Source of the DNA: UBA668 sp041394605
Lineage (GTDB): Bacteria > Actinomycetota > Acidimicrobiia > Acidimicrobiales > Ilumatobacteraceae
Assembly: GCA_041394605.1 (NCBI GenBank)
Contig: JAWKHX010000004.1
Coordinates: forward strand, 372,001 to 436,000
Direction: 5' to 3'
DNA length: 64,000 nucleotides
Under the pieces are notes generated by a model. That model was not told where the DNA came from. It saw nothing but the letters and a program-made list of their open reading frames with translations, and did not search any database. Shown here one piece after another: positions 36,660 through 44,570 of the stretch. Numbering within the stretch: the first letter of the stretch is position 1; the number at the start of each line of letters is the position of its first letter. A program made the position numbers and the translations under genes.

Positions 36660-36687
36660 CGAACTGGCTCCCTCTTGCTGTGGTGGC

Positions 36688-37068
36688 TCACGCCTTGGCC
36701 CGACGGTAGCCGTCCGCTTCGGCGCCCTCCGCACTGGCGTAGCAGCGCTCGGGGACGGTGCGGTCGTAGAAGCGGCCGCCGGGCAGGTGGTAGATGCCGG
36801 AGTTGTCGTTGGCCTTCACCGGATAGCCCTCCGGGCACTGCCCGTCCACCGGCGCCACCCACGGGGCGGCGGGGTCGGCAGGCTCGGTGACCGGGGCTGC
36901 AACGGCGTGCGCGGCCGGCGCGTCGGTGGGTGCGGCCGGGGTTGGCGTTGGGGGTGCGGCAGCGGGAACGCCGCCGGGCAGGGCGCGGCGGGACCGCAAC
37001 AGCAGGGCGGCACCGCCGCCGGCCAGCGCGAGCAGGAAGATCCAGCGGAACCGGCGGCGACACCTCAT
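36688..37068 (-). CDS. membrane-anchored 'sunset' domain protein
   Basis: A 126-aa protein: basic N-terminus and one membrane helix (residues about 8-24, WIFLLALAGGGAALLL), a Pro/Ala/Thr linker, then a C-terminal domain QCPEGYPVKANDNSGIYHLP continuing with GGRFYDRTVPERCYASAEGAEADGYR. This Y-P-V-K-x-N-x-x-S-x-I-Y-H-x-P-G pattern is the small 'sunset' domain of actinobacterial membrane proteins; its ligand is unknown. The -10-like TAGCCT (37075-37080) stands 6 nt before the ATG and overlaps the leuA stop codon. Confidence 0.83.
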   Translation of the reverse strand: MRCRRRFRWIFLLALAGGGAALLLRSRRALPGGVPAAAPPTPTPAAPTDAPAAHAVAAPVTEPADPAAPWVAPVDGQCPEGYPVKANDNSGIYHLPGGRFYDRTVPERCYASAEGAEADGYRRAKA

Positions 37069-37077
37069 GCAGCCAGG

Positions 37078-38800
37078 CTAGTCCTGCCGGGTGGCGGCTG
37101 CCTGGTGGCGCTCGTGGGCGTGCAGCACGGCCCGCAGCGCGGCGGTGATGGTGGACGGGTCGGTGCCCACACCCCACTTCACCGCGCCACCGTCGGCGCT
37201 GGTCTCCACATAGGCGACGGCCATCGCCTCGCTGCCCTTGCCGATGGCGTGCTCGGCGTAGTCCAGCACGTCCACCGTGCTGCCCAGGCCGCCCTGCATG
37301 GCATGCACGAACGCGTCGATCGGGCCGTTGCCCTCGCCGCTGATGGTGACCCGCTGCCCGTCGATCTCCAGTTGGGCGGTGATCGTGGCGACACCGGTGG
37401 CGGAGTCGCTGCGCAGTTCGTGGCTGCTGAGGCGGAAGCGGGGCTGCTCGGGCAGGTACTCGGCGTGGAAGGCGTCCCACATCACGCCCGGCCCGATCTC
37501 CGTGCCGGAGTCCTCGGTGATGTGCTGGATGGTCTTGGAGAACTCGATCTGCAGGCGGCGCGGCAGGTCGAAGCCATGCTCGGTCTTCATCACGTAGGCC
37601 ACACCGCCCTTGCCGCTCTGGCTGTTCACCGGATGACGGCCTCGTAGGTGCGGCCGAGGTGCTTGGGGTCCAGCGGCAGGTAGGGCACGCCCCACTCGGG
37701 GTACTCGCCGCCGTTGGCCGCCGCCTTGGCATCGAGCGCCTCGAAGCCCTTCTTGATGGCGTCCTGGTGGCTGCCGCTGAACGCGGTGTAGACGAGGTCG
37801 CCCACCCACGGGTGGCGGGGGCCGACGGGCAGGCGGTTGCAGTACTCCGCCACGCGGCGCAGGGCGTCGATGTCGCTGACGTCCAGTTCGGGGTCCACCC
37901 CGTTGACCATCAGGTTGATGGCCAGGTTCACCACGTCCACGTTGCCGGTGCGCTCGCCGTTGCCGAACAGAGTGCCTTCCACCCGGTCGGCGCCGGCCAG
38001 CATGGCCAGCTCGGCGGCGGCCGTGGCGGTGCCGCGGTCGTTGTGCGGGTGCAGGCTGATGATCACGCTGTCGCGGTTGCGGATGTTGCGGCCGAACCAC
38101 TCGATGACGTCGGCGTAGACGTTGGGCGTGTAGCACTCCACCGTGGCCGGCAGGTTGAGGATCAGCGGGCGCTCCGGCGTGGGCTCCATCACGTCCATCA
38201 CCGCGTGGCAGACCTCCAGCGCGTACTCCGGCTCGGTCAGCGTGAAGCTCTCCGGCGAGTACTCGTAGCGCACTGCCACCTCGGGCACCGTCTGCTCCAG
38301 CTTCTTGCACAGCTTGGCGCCGTTGACGGCGATGTCGATGATGCCCGCCTTGTCCAGCCCGAACACGACCTCCCGCTGCAGCGGGTTGGTGGAGTTGTAG
38401 AAGTGGACGATGGCCTGCTTCATGCCGGCGATGGCCTCGTAGGTGCGCTCGATCAGCTCCTGACGGCACTGCACCAGCACCTGGACGGTCACGTCGTCGG
38501 GGATCAGGTCCTCCTCCACCAGTTGGCGGCAGAAGTCGAAGTCGGGCTGGCTGGCGGACGGGAAGCCGATCTCGATCTCCTTGAAGCCCATCTTCACCAG
38601 GGTGTCGAACATCCGCCGCTTGCGCTGCGGGTCCATCGGGTCGATCAGCGCCTGGTTGCCGTCGCGCAGGTCGACGCTGCACCACAGGGGGCCTTCTCGT
38701 GCACCTTGTTCGGCCAGGTGCGGTCGGTGAGCACGACGGGCACGAACCGCTGGTACTTCTGGAAGGGCATCGTGTGCGGGGTGGCGGGTTGCGGAGGCAT
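37078..38800 (-). CDS. leuA: 2-isopropylmalate synthase, two frameshifts as sequenced
   Basis: Commits 2-ketoisovalerate to leucine. Starting at ATG 38800 (MPPQPATPHTMPFQKYQRF), the frame breaks after NKVHEKAP at the five-G run 38687-38691; LWCSVDLRDGNQALIDPM to RTYEAVIR follows in a second frame and ends at 37626; VNSQSGKGGVAYVMKTEHG then continues in a third frame to TAG 37078. Restoring one base at each break (one C of the coding strand at 38687-38691, one G at 37629-37632) gives a normal 574-aa LeuA of the two-domain type. Metal motif HPHNDRG and the C-terminal regulatory domain are intact. An attenuator lies upstream. Sequencing error is more likely than a real leucine auxotrophy. Confidence 0.92.
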
Positions 38801-38858
38801 CTCGTGTCGCTTTCGTGGTGTTCGTGTCGTGTCGGGTGTCGTGTGCGGGTTCTGGCTG

Positions 38859-38894
38859 AAAAATCAAAGAGCCCCGGCCGGTTCGGCAGGGGCT
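38859..38894 (-). terminator. leuA attenuator terminator hairpin
   Basis: On the coding strand AGCCCC pairs with GGGGCT (38889-38894 and 38870-38875), extended after one mismatch by GCC/GGC, with a five-base loop, and is followed directly by CTTTGATTTTT. This is an intrinsic terminator 59 bp before the leuA ATG and downstream of the leader peptide, where an attenuator is expected. Confidence 0.8.
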
Positions 38895-38896
38895 GC

Positions 38897-38925
38897 GGGC
38901 AAGCGCGGGTATGTGCGGCTTGCCC
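38897..38925 (-). promoter_or_regulatory. leader hairpin starting at the leader-peptide stop codon
   Basis: GGGCAAGC and GCTTGCCC (8-bp perfect stem, 13-nt loop) begin at the last base of the leader TAG. The structure is placed to be affected by a ribosome stalled at the Leu codons just before it, as a pause or protector hairpin preceding the terminator. Confidence 0.65.
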
Positions 38926-38960
38926 TACATAAGAAGGAGGAGGCCGCGGGTCGGGGACAT
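38925..38960 (-). CDS. leuL: leuA leader peptide with four consecutive Leu codons
   Basis: ATG at 38960 encodes MSPTRGLLLLM followed by TAG (38925-38927). The Leu codons are CTC CTC CTT CTT. The peptide lies 10 nt behind a good promoter and is followed by two hairpins, the second a T-tailed terminator. When leucyl-tRNA is scarce, the ribosome would stall on the Leu run and favour read-through into leuA. Length and composition match leu leader peptides of other bacteria. Confidence 0.85.
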   Translation of the reverse strand: MSPTRGLLLLM

Positions 38961-38970
38961 ATCGTCGCCC

Positions 38971-38999
38971 AGTCTGCCGAATCCCGCCCCCGATGTCAA
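38971..38999 (-). promoter_or_regulatory. leuA operon promoter
   Basis: TTGACA (38994-38999 on the reverse strand), a 17-bp spacer and CAGACT (38971-38976) form a near-consensus sigma-70/SigA promoter. The leader-peptide ATG is 10 nt downstream of the -10. Confidence 0.7.
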
Positions 39000-39045
39000 C
39001 GTCAGCGGGTTTGTGTCAAGAACCTGAACTCACAGGCCCTGGTCA

Positions 39046-39084
39046 CGGCCCGACAGCCTTTATACGTAAAAGGTGGAGGGGCCG
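39046..39084 (-). terminator. inverted repeat after homospermidine synthase gene
   Basis: CGGCCC (39046-39051) and GGGCCG (39079-39084) pair around an inner, imperfect CCTTT/AAAGG repeat (near 39056-39073, through ATACGT). It begins immediately after the hss stop codon and precedes the leuA promoter, so it probably ends hss transcription. Confidence 0.5.
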
Positions 39085-40542
39085 TCAGTCGGTGAGGAAG
39101 TTGGTGAACTGCCAGGGGTCGGTGGGGTCCACGTGGTTGGCCTCGTCGCTGAAGTTGGCGAAGAGGTCGGCGCGGCTGGACACGGGGTCCCAGTCGGCGG
39201 GGCCGCTGTGCAGGGTGCCGAGGTAGCGGTTGGCCACGCCGAGCACGGTGCGCCACGGCAGGTCGTCGGGCACGCACACGCCCTCCTCGGGGTGGTCGAT
39301 CATCCAGCTGACGGCGCCCATGATGCTGCCGGCCACCTGCAGCGTGGTGGCGTTCTGGTGGGGGAGCGCGGCACGGGCCTCGTCGATGGACAGCAGCGAG
39401 CCGGTCCACCAGCACTTGTACGGGTGGCCCATCAGGTTGACGCCGAGGATGTCCTGCCCGCTGACGATCTCGTCGTTGAGGATCCGCTGGTCCTCCTGCA
39501 TCTCCCACCGGCGCATGCGCAGCTCCAGGACGCTGTTGATGGCCGCGTCGGACGGGTGGTAGGCGTAGTGCACCGTCGGGCGGTACACCGCGCGGCCGGT
39601 GTCCGGGTCCGTCACGGTCAGCGCCTCGCACATGGTGAAGGCCTCGCCGTGGCGGATGACCATGCCGCGGATCTCGCCGCCCGGCACCCAGCTGCGCACC
39701 CAGGTCTCCATGCCCGGCCGGGCGATGGCGATCTGGTTGCACGGCCCCTCGCCGGCGTGGACGAACGCGTTGGGCGGCAGGCGCCGCTCGTGTGTGCCCC
39801 AGCCGAGCTCGGCGGGTGCCACGCCCTCCTCGTAGAAGCCTTCGACGCTCCACGTGTTGACGAACTCGTTGGTGCGCTTGGGCACGGTGCTGACCTGGGT
39901 GTCGCGCTCGGCCACGTGGATGACCTTCGTGCCGGTCAGCATCGCCAGTACGTTGTAGCGCTCGCCGGCCAGCGCAGCCTCCAGCCCGGCCGTGTCGCCC
40001 AGCCCGTCCTGCAGCATCCGGCCGGCGATCTCGGTCAGCGCCTGCTTGGCCCAGTGGCTCACCAGCCCGGGGTTGGCGCCGTGCTCCACCACGGCGGTGG
40101 CGCCCTTGTTGTGCGGCCAGGCGGCCATCATCCGCCGCAGGCTCATGTGGCGCACGTACAGGCTGCGGTCCAGCGGGTGCACCTCGGTCATGTGGTCGTA
40201 CGGGTTCCACAGTTCGACCGACGTGTTGAGGTAGCGCACGCCATGGTCGCGGCACCACTGCAGGATCGTGGGGTTGTCGATGTTCCACGCCAGGTCCAGC
40301 AGCAGGTCGCCGTCGCCGACCCTGGCGGCGAGGAAGGCGTCGAGGTTCTCCGGCGTGATGCGGTCCTGCTCGTACCGCACGCCCTGGGCCAGCACGTCGG
40401 CGACCCTGGCGCGGTTGTCGACGAAGTCGACGATGGTGATGCGGGACGGGACGATGCCGAGGTCGCGCACCAGCAGGGGCACGGCGGCCTGGGCGACGGA
40501 CCCGCAGCCGAGGACGAGAACCCGACCGGGCTCCCGCCTCAT
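39085..40542 (-). CDS. homospermidine synthase
   Basis: Makes sym-homospermidine from putrescine (and spermidine) in an NAD-dependent reaction. The 485-aa protein has the saccharopine-dehydrogenase-type fold: VLVLGCGSVAQAAVPLL near residue 8, then HGANPGLVSHWAKQAL, HVAERDTQVSTVPK, EFVNTWSVEGFYEEG, ELGWGTHE, YRPTVHYAYHPSDAAI and LSIDEARAALPHQNATTLQVA. These blocks match bacterial homospermidine synthases such as that of Blastochloris (compared from memory), as do the length and the C-terminal DPWQFTNFL. Its ATG overlaps the stop of a 47-aa gene, so the two are coupled. Confidence 0.9.
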   Translation of the reverse strand: MRREPGRVLVLGCGSVAQAAVPLLVRDLGIVPSRITIVDFVDNRARVADVLAQGVRYEQDRITPENLDAFLAARVGDGDLLLDLAWNIDNPTILQWCRDHGVRYLNTSVELWNPYDHMTEVHPLDRSLYVRHMSLRRMMAAWPHNKGATAVVEHGANPGLVSHWAKQALTEIAGRMLQDGLGDTAGLEAALAGERYNVLAMLTGTKVIHVAERDTQVSTVPKRTNEFVNTWSVEGFYEEGVAPAELGWGTHERRLPPNAFVHAGEGPCNQIAIARPGMETWVRSWVPGGEIRGMVIRHGEAFTMCEALTVTDPDTGRAVYRPTVHYAYHPSDAAINSVLELRMRRWEMQEDQRILNDEIVSGQDILGVNLMGHPYKCWWTGSLLSIDEARAALPHQNATTLQVAGSIMGAVSWMIDHPEEGVCVPDDLPWRTVLGVANRYLGTLHSGPADWDPVSSRADLFANFSDEANHVDPTDPWQFTNFLTD

Positions 40543-40682
40543 TCGGCCAGCGCGGGCGCCAGCGCGGCGAGCTCGCGATCGAGCTCGGCGGCCTGGGCGG
40601 CGGCGTACAGGCTCTGCCAGTCGTAGGCGATGCCCTTCCGGCCGGACTGGGTGCAGACGGGGGTGTCGGTGGTGAGGTTCAT
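40539..40682 (-). CDS. 47-aa protein coupled to homospermidine synthase
   Basis: Encodes MNLTTDTPVCTQSGRKGIAY, then a helical Ala/Leu/Glu-rich tail ending ALAPALAE. GAAAGGTC lies about 8 nt before the ATG at 40682, and the stop overlaps the homospermidine synthase ATG by 4 bp (ATGA), which argues for real translation. The open frame upstream of the ATG lacks a better start. I do not recognise a family. It may be a regulatory leader, a small partner protein, or simply a translation-coupling cistron; it contains no Arg/Lys/ornithine codon run that would suggest attenuation. Confidence 0.6.
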   Translation of the reverse strand: MNLTTDTPVCTQSGRKGIAYDWQSLYAAAQAAELDRELAALAPALAE

Positions 40683-40817
40683 CGCTGCGACCTTTCGGGT
40701 TCGGTGGGGGTGTCGGTCGCTGCCGAACCGGGGGTGCCGGTGCGAGAGCGGCGTGACACTAACCACCCCGCGAGCGCGTTGCTACTCACTGATCCAGCAG
40801 ACAAATCCCCTGATCAG

Positions 40818-40834
40818 TCGGTCAAAACGACCGA
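40818..40834 (-). terminator. hairpin after the LPSAG surface protein gene
   Basis: TCGGTC (40818-40823) and GACCGA (40829-40834) form a 6-bp stem with a five-base A-rich loop, 5 bp past the stop codon of the minus-strand gene. There is no T tract, so termination efficiency is uncertain. Confidence 0.45.
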
Positions 40835-40838
40835 CCCG

Positions 40839-41354
40839 TCACACAGCGGCGGTGCGGGGGCGGCGGCGCCGGGCGGCGACCACCACGAACAGCAGACCGA
40901 TGCCCACCGTGGCCCCGCCGGCCAGCAGCCAGGGCTCGGTGTTGGAGCCGGCCGACGGCAGGTTGCGGATGATGAACGACGACTCCACCTCTTCGCAGCC
41001 CTGCGTGGTGGCGAACACCTGGTAGGTGCCGAGCGCGCTGGGCAGGGTGACCGTGACCCGGGCGACACCCGTGCTGTCGGCCACACCCGTTGCGACGATC
41101 GGCGGCAGGCCCGACGATGCCGGCGGGATGATGGTGAACGTGACCGTGCCGCCCACCGGCAGGCCGTAGCCCGCTGCGCTGATGGTGACGACCGCGCCGG
41201 GGAGGAAGGCGGCGGAGGGCGTGGTGACGGCCAGGCACGCTTCACCAGGCGGGTAGGGGTCCGAGGTGGGGGGTGCCGCCAACGCCGGTGCCGGCGCGAC
41301 GACGCCGAGCAACAGCGCGACGGTCGCGATCGTCCGCTTCCACATCCCGGTCAT
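40839..41354 (-). CDS. cell-wall surface protein with LPSAG sorting-like signal
   Basis: A 171-aa exported protein. The signal peptide MTGMWKRTIATVALLLGVVA ends near ALAAPP; residues about 45-130 form an Ig/Big-like beta domain (AAFLPGAVVTISAAGYGLPVG, then ALGTYQVFATTQG). The C-terminus has LPSAG near residue 137, a hydrophobic helix (WLLAGGATVGIGLLFVVVA) and an RRRRPR tail, the arrangement of a sortase substrate. Its ATG overlaps the stop of the dehydratase gene (ATGA), coupling it to the glycan locus. No sortase is encoded in the window. Confidence 0.8.
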   Translation of the reverse strand: MTGMWKRTIATVALLLGVVAPAPALAAPPTSDPYPPGEACLAVTTPSAAFLPGAVVTISAAGYGLPVGGTVTFTIIPPASSGLPPIVATGVADSTGVARVTVTLPSALGTYQVFATTQGCEEVESSFIIRNLPSAGSNTEPWLLAGGATVGIGLLFVVVAARRRRPRTAAV

Positions 41355-43138
41355 GCTCCCGGCCCTCCCACCTTGCAAGCTTCCGCGACACTATCGGCCA
41401 TCGAACCACCCACCTCAACCACCAGTTGGTCGGCGTCGATCCAGCGTGGCGACACGCGGACATGGTCGATCAGCGGGTGGTGCGGGCGGTCGCCTTCCTC
41501 GCCCTCGCTCAGCAGCACCTCGTGCAGCTTCTCGCCCGGGCGCAGGCCGGTGTAACGGATCTCGATCTGCTTTCCGGACTGCTCGATCAACTGGCGGGCC
41601 ACGTCGGCGATCTTCACCGGGGTGCCCATGTCCAGCACCAGCACCTCGCCGGGGGCGCCGGCCGTGGCCGCCTGCAGGGTGAGGCGCACGGCTTCGCGCA
41701 CGGCCATGAAGTAGCGGGTGACCTCGGGGTGGGTGACGGTGACCGGACCGCCGGCGTCGATCTGGGCGAGGAACGTCTCCATCACCGAGCCGCGGCTGCC
41801 GATGACGTTGCCGAAGCGCACGGATACGAACGGCCGGTCGGTGCGCGCCGCGACGGCGGCCGTGAGCTGCTCGGCGGTGCGCTTGGTGTAGCCCAGCACG
41901 TTCACGGGGTCGGCGGCCTTGTCCGTGCTGATGTTGACGAACCGGGCGGCACCGTGCTGCTCGGCGGCGGCCAGCACGTTGCGGGTGCCCAGCACGTTGG
42001 TCTTCCAACCCTCCGCCGGGTGGACCTCCAGCGCCGGCACGTGCTTCAGCGCAGCGGCGTGGAACACCACCTCGGGCTGGTGGGCGGCGAACACCTCGTC
42101 GATGCGCTGCCGGTCGCGGATGTCGGCCAGTTCGGGGGTGAGCTCGACCGTGCCGCGCAGGCTCTGCTCCACCCGGTGCAGGAGCGAGTCGTCGTGGTCG
42201 AGCAGCACGAGGTGGGCGGGCTGCAGACCGGCGATCTGGTGGGCCAGCTCGGAGCCGATGGACCCGCCGGCACCGGTGACCAGCACGGTACGGCCGGCGA
42301 TCATCGCGCCCACGGCCTTCATGTCGATGGTGACCACCTGGCGGCGCAGCACGTCCTCGTCGGACCAGCTGCGCAGTTCGGCGACGGTGCCGCTGCCGAC
42401 CAGTTGCTGCACCGGCGGCATGACCAGGGTGCGCAGGCCGGCGGCGCGGGCGGCGCCGTGCAGCCGGGACAGCAGGTCGGGCGCTGCGGAGGGGATGGCC
42501 AGCACGGCCGCGTCCACGTGCAGGTGGCGGGCGACATCTCCGAGGTCGTCGAACCCACCGAGGACTCGCACGCCCATGATCCGCAGGCTGCGCTTGGCCG
42601 GGTCGTCGTCCAGCAGGGCCACGGGGCGGTACGGGCTGGCGGCGGAGGTGAGCATGGCGCGCACGGCCCGGTGGCCGCCCTCGCCCGCACCCACCACGAC
42701 GACCGGGGTGCGTCGCTTGGCCCGCCGGCCGCGCACGATGCGGGCCCGCAGGCGGCGCAGGTAACGCACCGCCAGCACCAGCGAGGCGGCGGTGGCGGTG
42801 GCCCAGACGGTGCGGTGGCCGAAGCGGTTGCCGGTGACGGCGAGGTCGGCGACCACACCGCAGGCGCCGGCCAAGCCGACGGTGATGGCGGCGATGCCGA
42901 TCTCCTCGAAGCTGAACGGCAGATAGCGCCGGCGGTACAGGCCGCCGGCCATGCCCAGCAGCACCTGGGCGGCCGCGCACCAGGCCAGCACCAGCAGCAC
43001 GCGCGGCTCGGTGAACGACCACTCCTCCATCGTGACGGTGAAGAGGAACGCCAACGGCCAGCAGGCGACGTCGATGACGGCGAGCAGGCTCGTACGCCAC
43101 CAGTTGTCGTAGCGGGAGGGGTCGGCGCGTGCGGTCAT
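41351..43138 (-). CDS. membrane NDP-sugar 4,6-dehydratase (PglF/CapD/WbpM-like)
   Basis: A 595-aa protein with four N-terminal membrane segments (to about residue 140), a first Rossmann domain (VVVVGAGEGGHRAVRAML) and a catalytic SDR domain (VLVTGAGGSIGSELAHQIA near residue 285). HAAALKHVPALE and the TDKAADPVNVLGYTK region are the active-site blocks of UDP-GlcNAc 4,6-dehydratases, and RPGEKLHEVLL is near the C-terminus. It would make the 4-keto-6-deoxy sugar used by the DegT aminotransferase at 50.4 kb. ATG 43138 is preferred; an in-frame TTG at 43156 is possible. It is divergent from the PglD-like gene. Confidence 0.9.
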   Translation of the reverse strand: MTARADPSRYDNWWRTSLLAVIDVACWPLAFLFTVTMEEWSFTEPRVLLVLAWCAAAQVLLGMAGGLYRRRYLPFSFEEIGIAAITVGLAGACGVVADLAVTGNRFGHRTVWATATAASLVLAVRYLRRLRARIVRGRRAKRRTPVVVVGAGEGGHRAVRAMLTSAASPYRPVALLDDDPAKRSLRIMGVRVLGGFDDLGDVARHLHVDAAVLAIPSAAPDLLSRLHGAARAAGLRTLVMPPVQQLVGSGTVAELRSWSDEDVLRRQVVTIDMKAVGAMIAGRTVLVTGAGGSIGSELAHQIAGLQPAHLVLLDHDDSLLHRVEQSLRGTVELTPELADIRDRQRIDEVFAAHQPEVVFHAAALKHVPALEVHPAEGWKTNVLGTRNVLAAAEQHGAARFVNISTDKAADPVNVLGYTKRTAEQLTAAVAARTDRPFVSVRFGNVIGSRGSVMETFLAQIDAGGPVTVTHPEVTRYFMAVREAVRLTLQAATAGAPGEVLVLDMGTPVKIADVARQLIEQSGKQIEIRYTGLRPGEKLHEVLLSEGEEGDRPHHPLIDHVRVSPRWIDADQLVVEVGGSMADSVAEACKVGGPGA

Positions 43139-43320
43139 CGGCAGTTCATCGGCCAATCTCGGAAAAGATCAAGATCAGATCAAGCTCAGCGTGCCGCGAT
43201 GGTACCGGCTGGCCGGCGCCCGGCCCCGGATGGTGACGCGCCGCCGTGATGGTCGGTGGGCGGTGTTCCGGGCCCGGCGGACCCGTGCTGGGTAACGTGG
43301 CGCGCCATGGGGAGCAGGGT

Positions 43321-43956
43321 GTGAGTGCCGACGTGACGAGGGTGGTGGTCATCGGCGCCGGCGGCCATGCCCGCGTCGCCATCGAGGCCCTGGCGGACAG
43401 CGGCTTCGAGGTGGTCGGGTGCGTCAGCGGCGACGGTGGTGGGGTGCCCGGCCTGCCGTGCCCGGTGCTGGGCCGCGACACCGAGGTGGCGGCGCTGGCC
43501 GCGGCACACGGCGCCACGGGGGTGTTCGTGGCGGTGGGTCACAACCGCACCCGCCAGCGACTGCAGACCGCCGCCGAGGCCGCTGGGCTGGTGCCGGTCA
43601 ACGCCATCAGCCGGTTCGCGATGGTCTCGCCGTCTGCCCGCGTGGGGCGCGGCGTGCTGGTGGCAGCCGGCGCGGTGGTCAACGCGATGGCCCAGGTGGG
43701 CGATGGCGCGATCCTCAACACCCGCTGCTCGATCGACCACGACGGGGTGGTGGGGTCGTTCGCCCACGTGTCCGTCGGGGTGGCCACCGGTGGCGCGGTC
43801 ACCGTGGGTGACCGCGCGTTGGTGGGCCTGGGCAGCGTGGTGCTGCCCGGCCGCACCGTGGGTGCCGACGCCACGGTCGGCGGGGGTGCCGTCGTGGTGG
43901 AGGACGTGGCACCTGGCGCCACCGTGGTGGGCGTGCCTGCCCGGAGGACGCGGTGA
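43321..43956 (+). CDS. NeuD/PglD family sugar N-acetyltransferase
   Basis: A 211-aa protein: N-terminal nucleotide-sugar binding Rossmann part (VTRVVVIGAGGHARVAIEAL) and C-terminal left-handed beta helix. The motif NTRCSIDHDGVVGSFAHVSVG near residue 138 includes the catalytic histidine of the PglD family. It would acetylate the 4-amino sugar made by the DegT aminotransferase. GTG 43321 lies behind GGGAGCAGGG; a GTG at 43333 is an alternative. Its stop overlaps the sugar transferase GTG. Confidence 0.9.
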   Translation: MSADVTRVVVIGAGGHARVAIEALADSGFEVVGCVSGDGGGVPGLPCPVLGRDTEVAALAAAHGATGVFVAVGHNRTRQRLQTAAEAAGLVPVNAISRFAMVSPSARVGRGVLVAAGAVVNAMAQVGDGAILNTRCSIDHDGVVGSFAHVSVGVATGGAVTVGDRALVGLGSVVLPGRTVGADATVGGGAVVVEDVAPGATVVGVPARRTR

Positions 43957-44570
43957 CGCGCCGGGTGGCGCCGGCCGACGTGGTGCGCCGGGCGTTGGAC
44001 ATCACTGCCGCGGTCGCCGGCCTCACACTGCTCAGCCCGCTGCTGCTGGCCGCGGCGCTGGCCGTGCGGGTGCGCATGGGTGGGCCGGTGCTGTTCCGTC
44101 AGCGCCGCCTGGGCCTGGGCGGGACACCGTTCGAGTTGTTGAAGCTGCGGTCCATGCACCACCCGGCGCCGGGCAAGGAGGCGCCGGAGTTCGACCACCT
44201 GCGCCTCGGCCGCCTCGGCCGGTTGTTGCGGTCCACCAGCATCGACGAACTGCCGTCGCTGTTGAACCTGCTGCGCGGCCAGATCACGCTGGTGGGGCCG
44301 CGCCCGCTGCCGGTGCACTACTGGGACCGTTTCACCGAGACGGAGCGCCGCCGCTTCGAGGTGAAGCCGGGGATCACCGGCATGGCGCAGGTGAACGGCC
44401 GCAACACGGTGGACTGGCCGCAGCGGCTGGCACTGGACGTGGAGTACGTGGAACGCCGCTCGCTCGGCCTGGACCTGCGCATCCTGCTGCGCACGGTGCC
44501 GATGGTGCTGAGGCGCCACGGGGTGGACCAGCAGGGCGGGGTCACGATGACGGAACTGCCCGTCCGGTGA
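43953..44570 (+). CDS. PglC-type undecaprenyl-phosphate phosphosugar transferase
   Basis: A 205-aa monotopic phosphoglycosyltransferase. A single N-terminal re-entrant helix (LDITAAVAGLTLLSPLLLAAALAV) precedes the catalytic part: PVLFRQRRLGLGG, FELLKLRSM, TSIDELPSLLNLLRGQITLVGPRP and KPGITGMAQVNGRN. The size equals the minimal Campylobacter PglC type, without the long N-terminal membrane region of WbaP. It transfers a phospho-sugar, probably the acetylated diamino sugar, to undecaprenyl phosphate. GTG overlaps the upstream stop; the next gene overlaps its own stop. Confidence 0.92.
   Translation: MTRRVAPADVVRRALDITAAVAGLTLLSPLLLAAALAVRVRMGGPVLFRQRRLGLGGTPFELLKLRSMHHPAPGKEAPEFDHLRLGRLGRLLRSTSIDELPSLLNLLRGQITLVGPRPLPVHYWDRFTETERRRFEVKPGITGMAQVNGRNTVDWPQRLALDVEYVERRSLGLDLRILLRTVPMVLRRHGVDQQGGVTMTELPVR

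Noticed and set aside
40683..40838. Riboswitch upstream of the 47-aa/homospermidine synthase operon
   Set aside because: The leader has repeated GATCAG motifs and a terminator of the preceding gene, but no arrangement matching a known riboswitch class that I can recognise.
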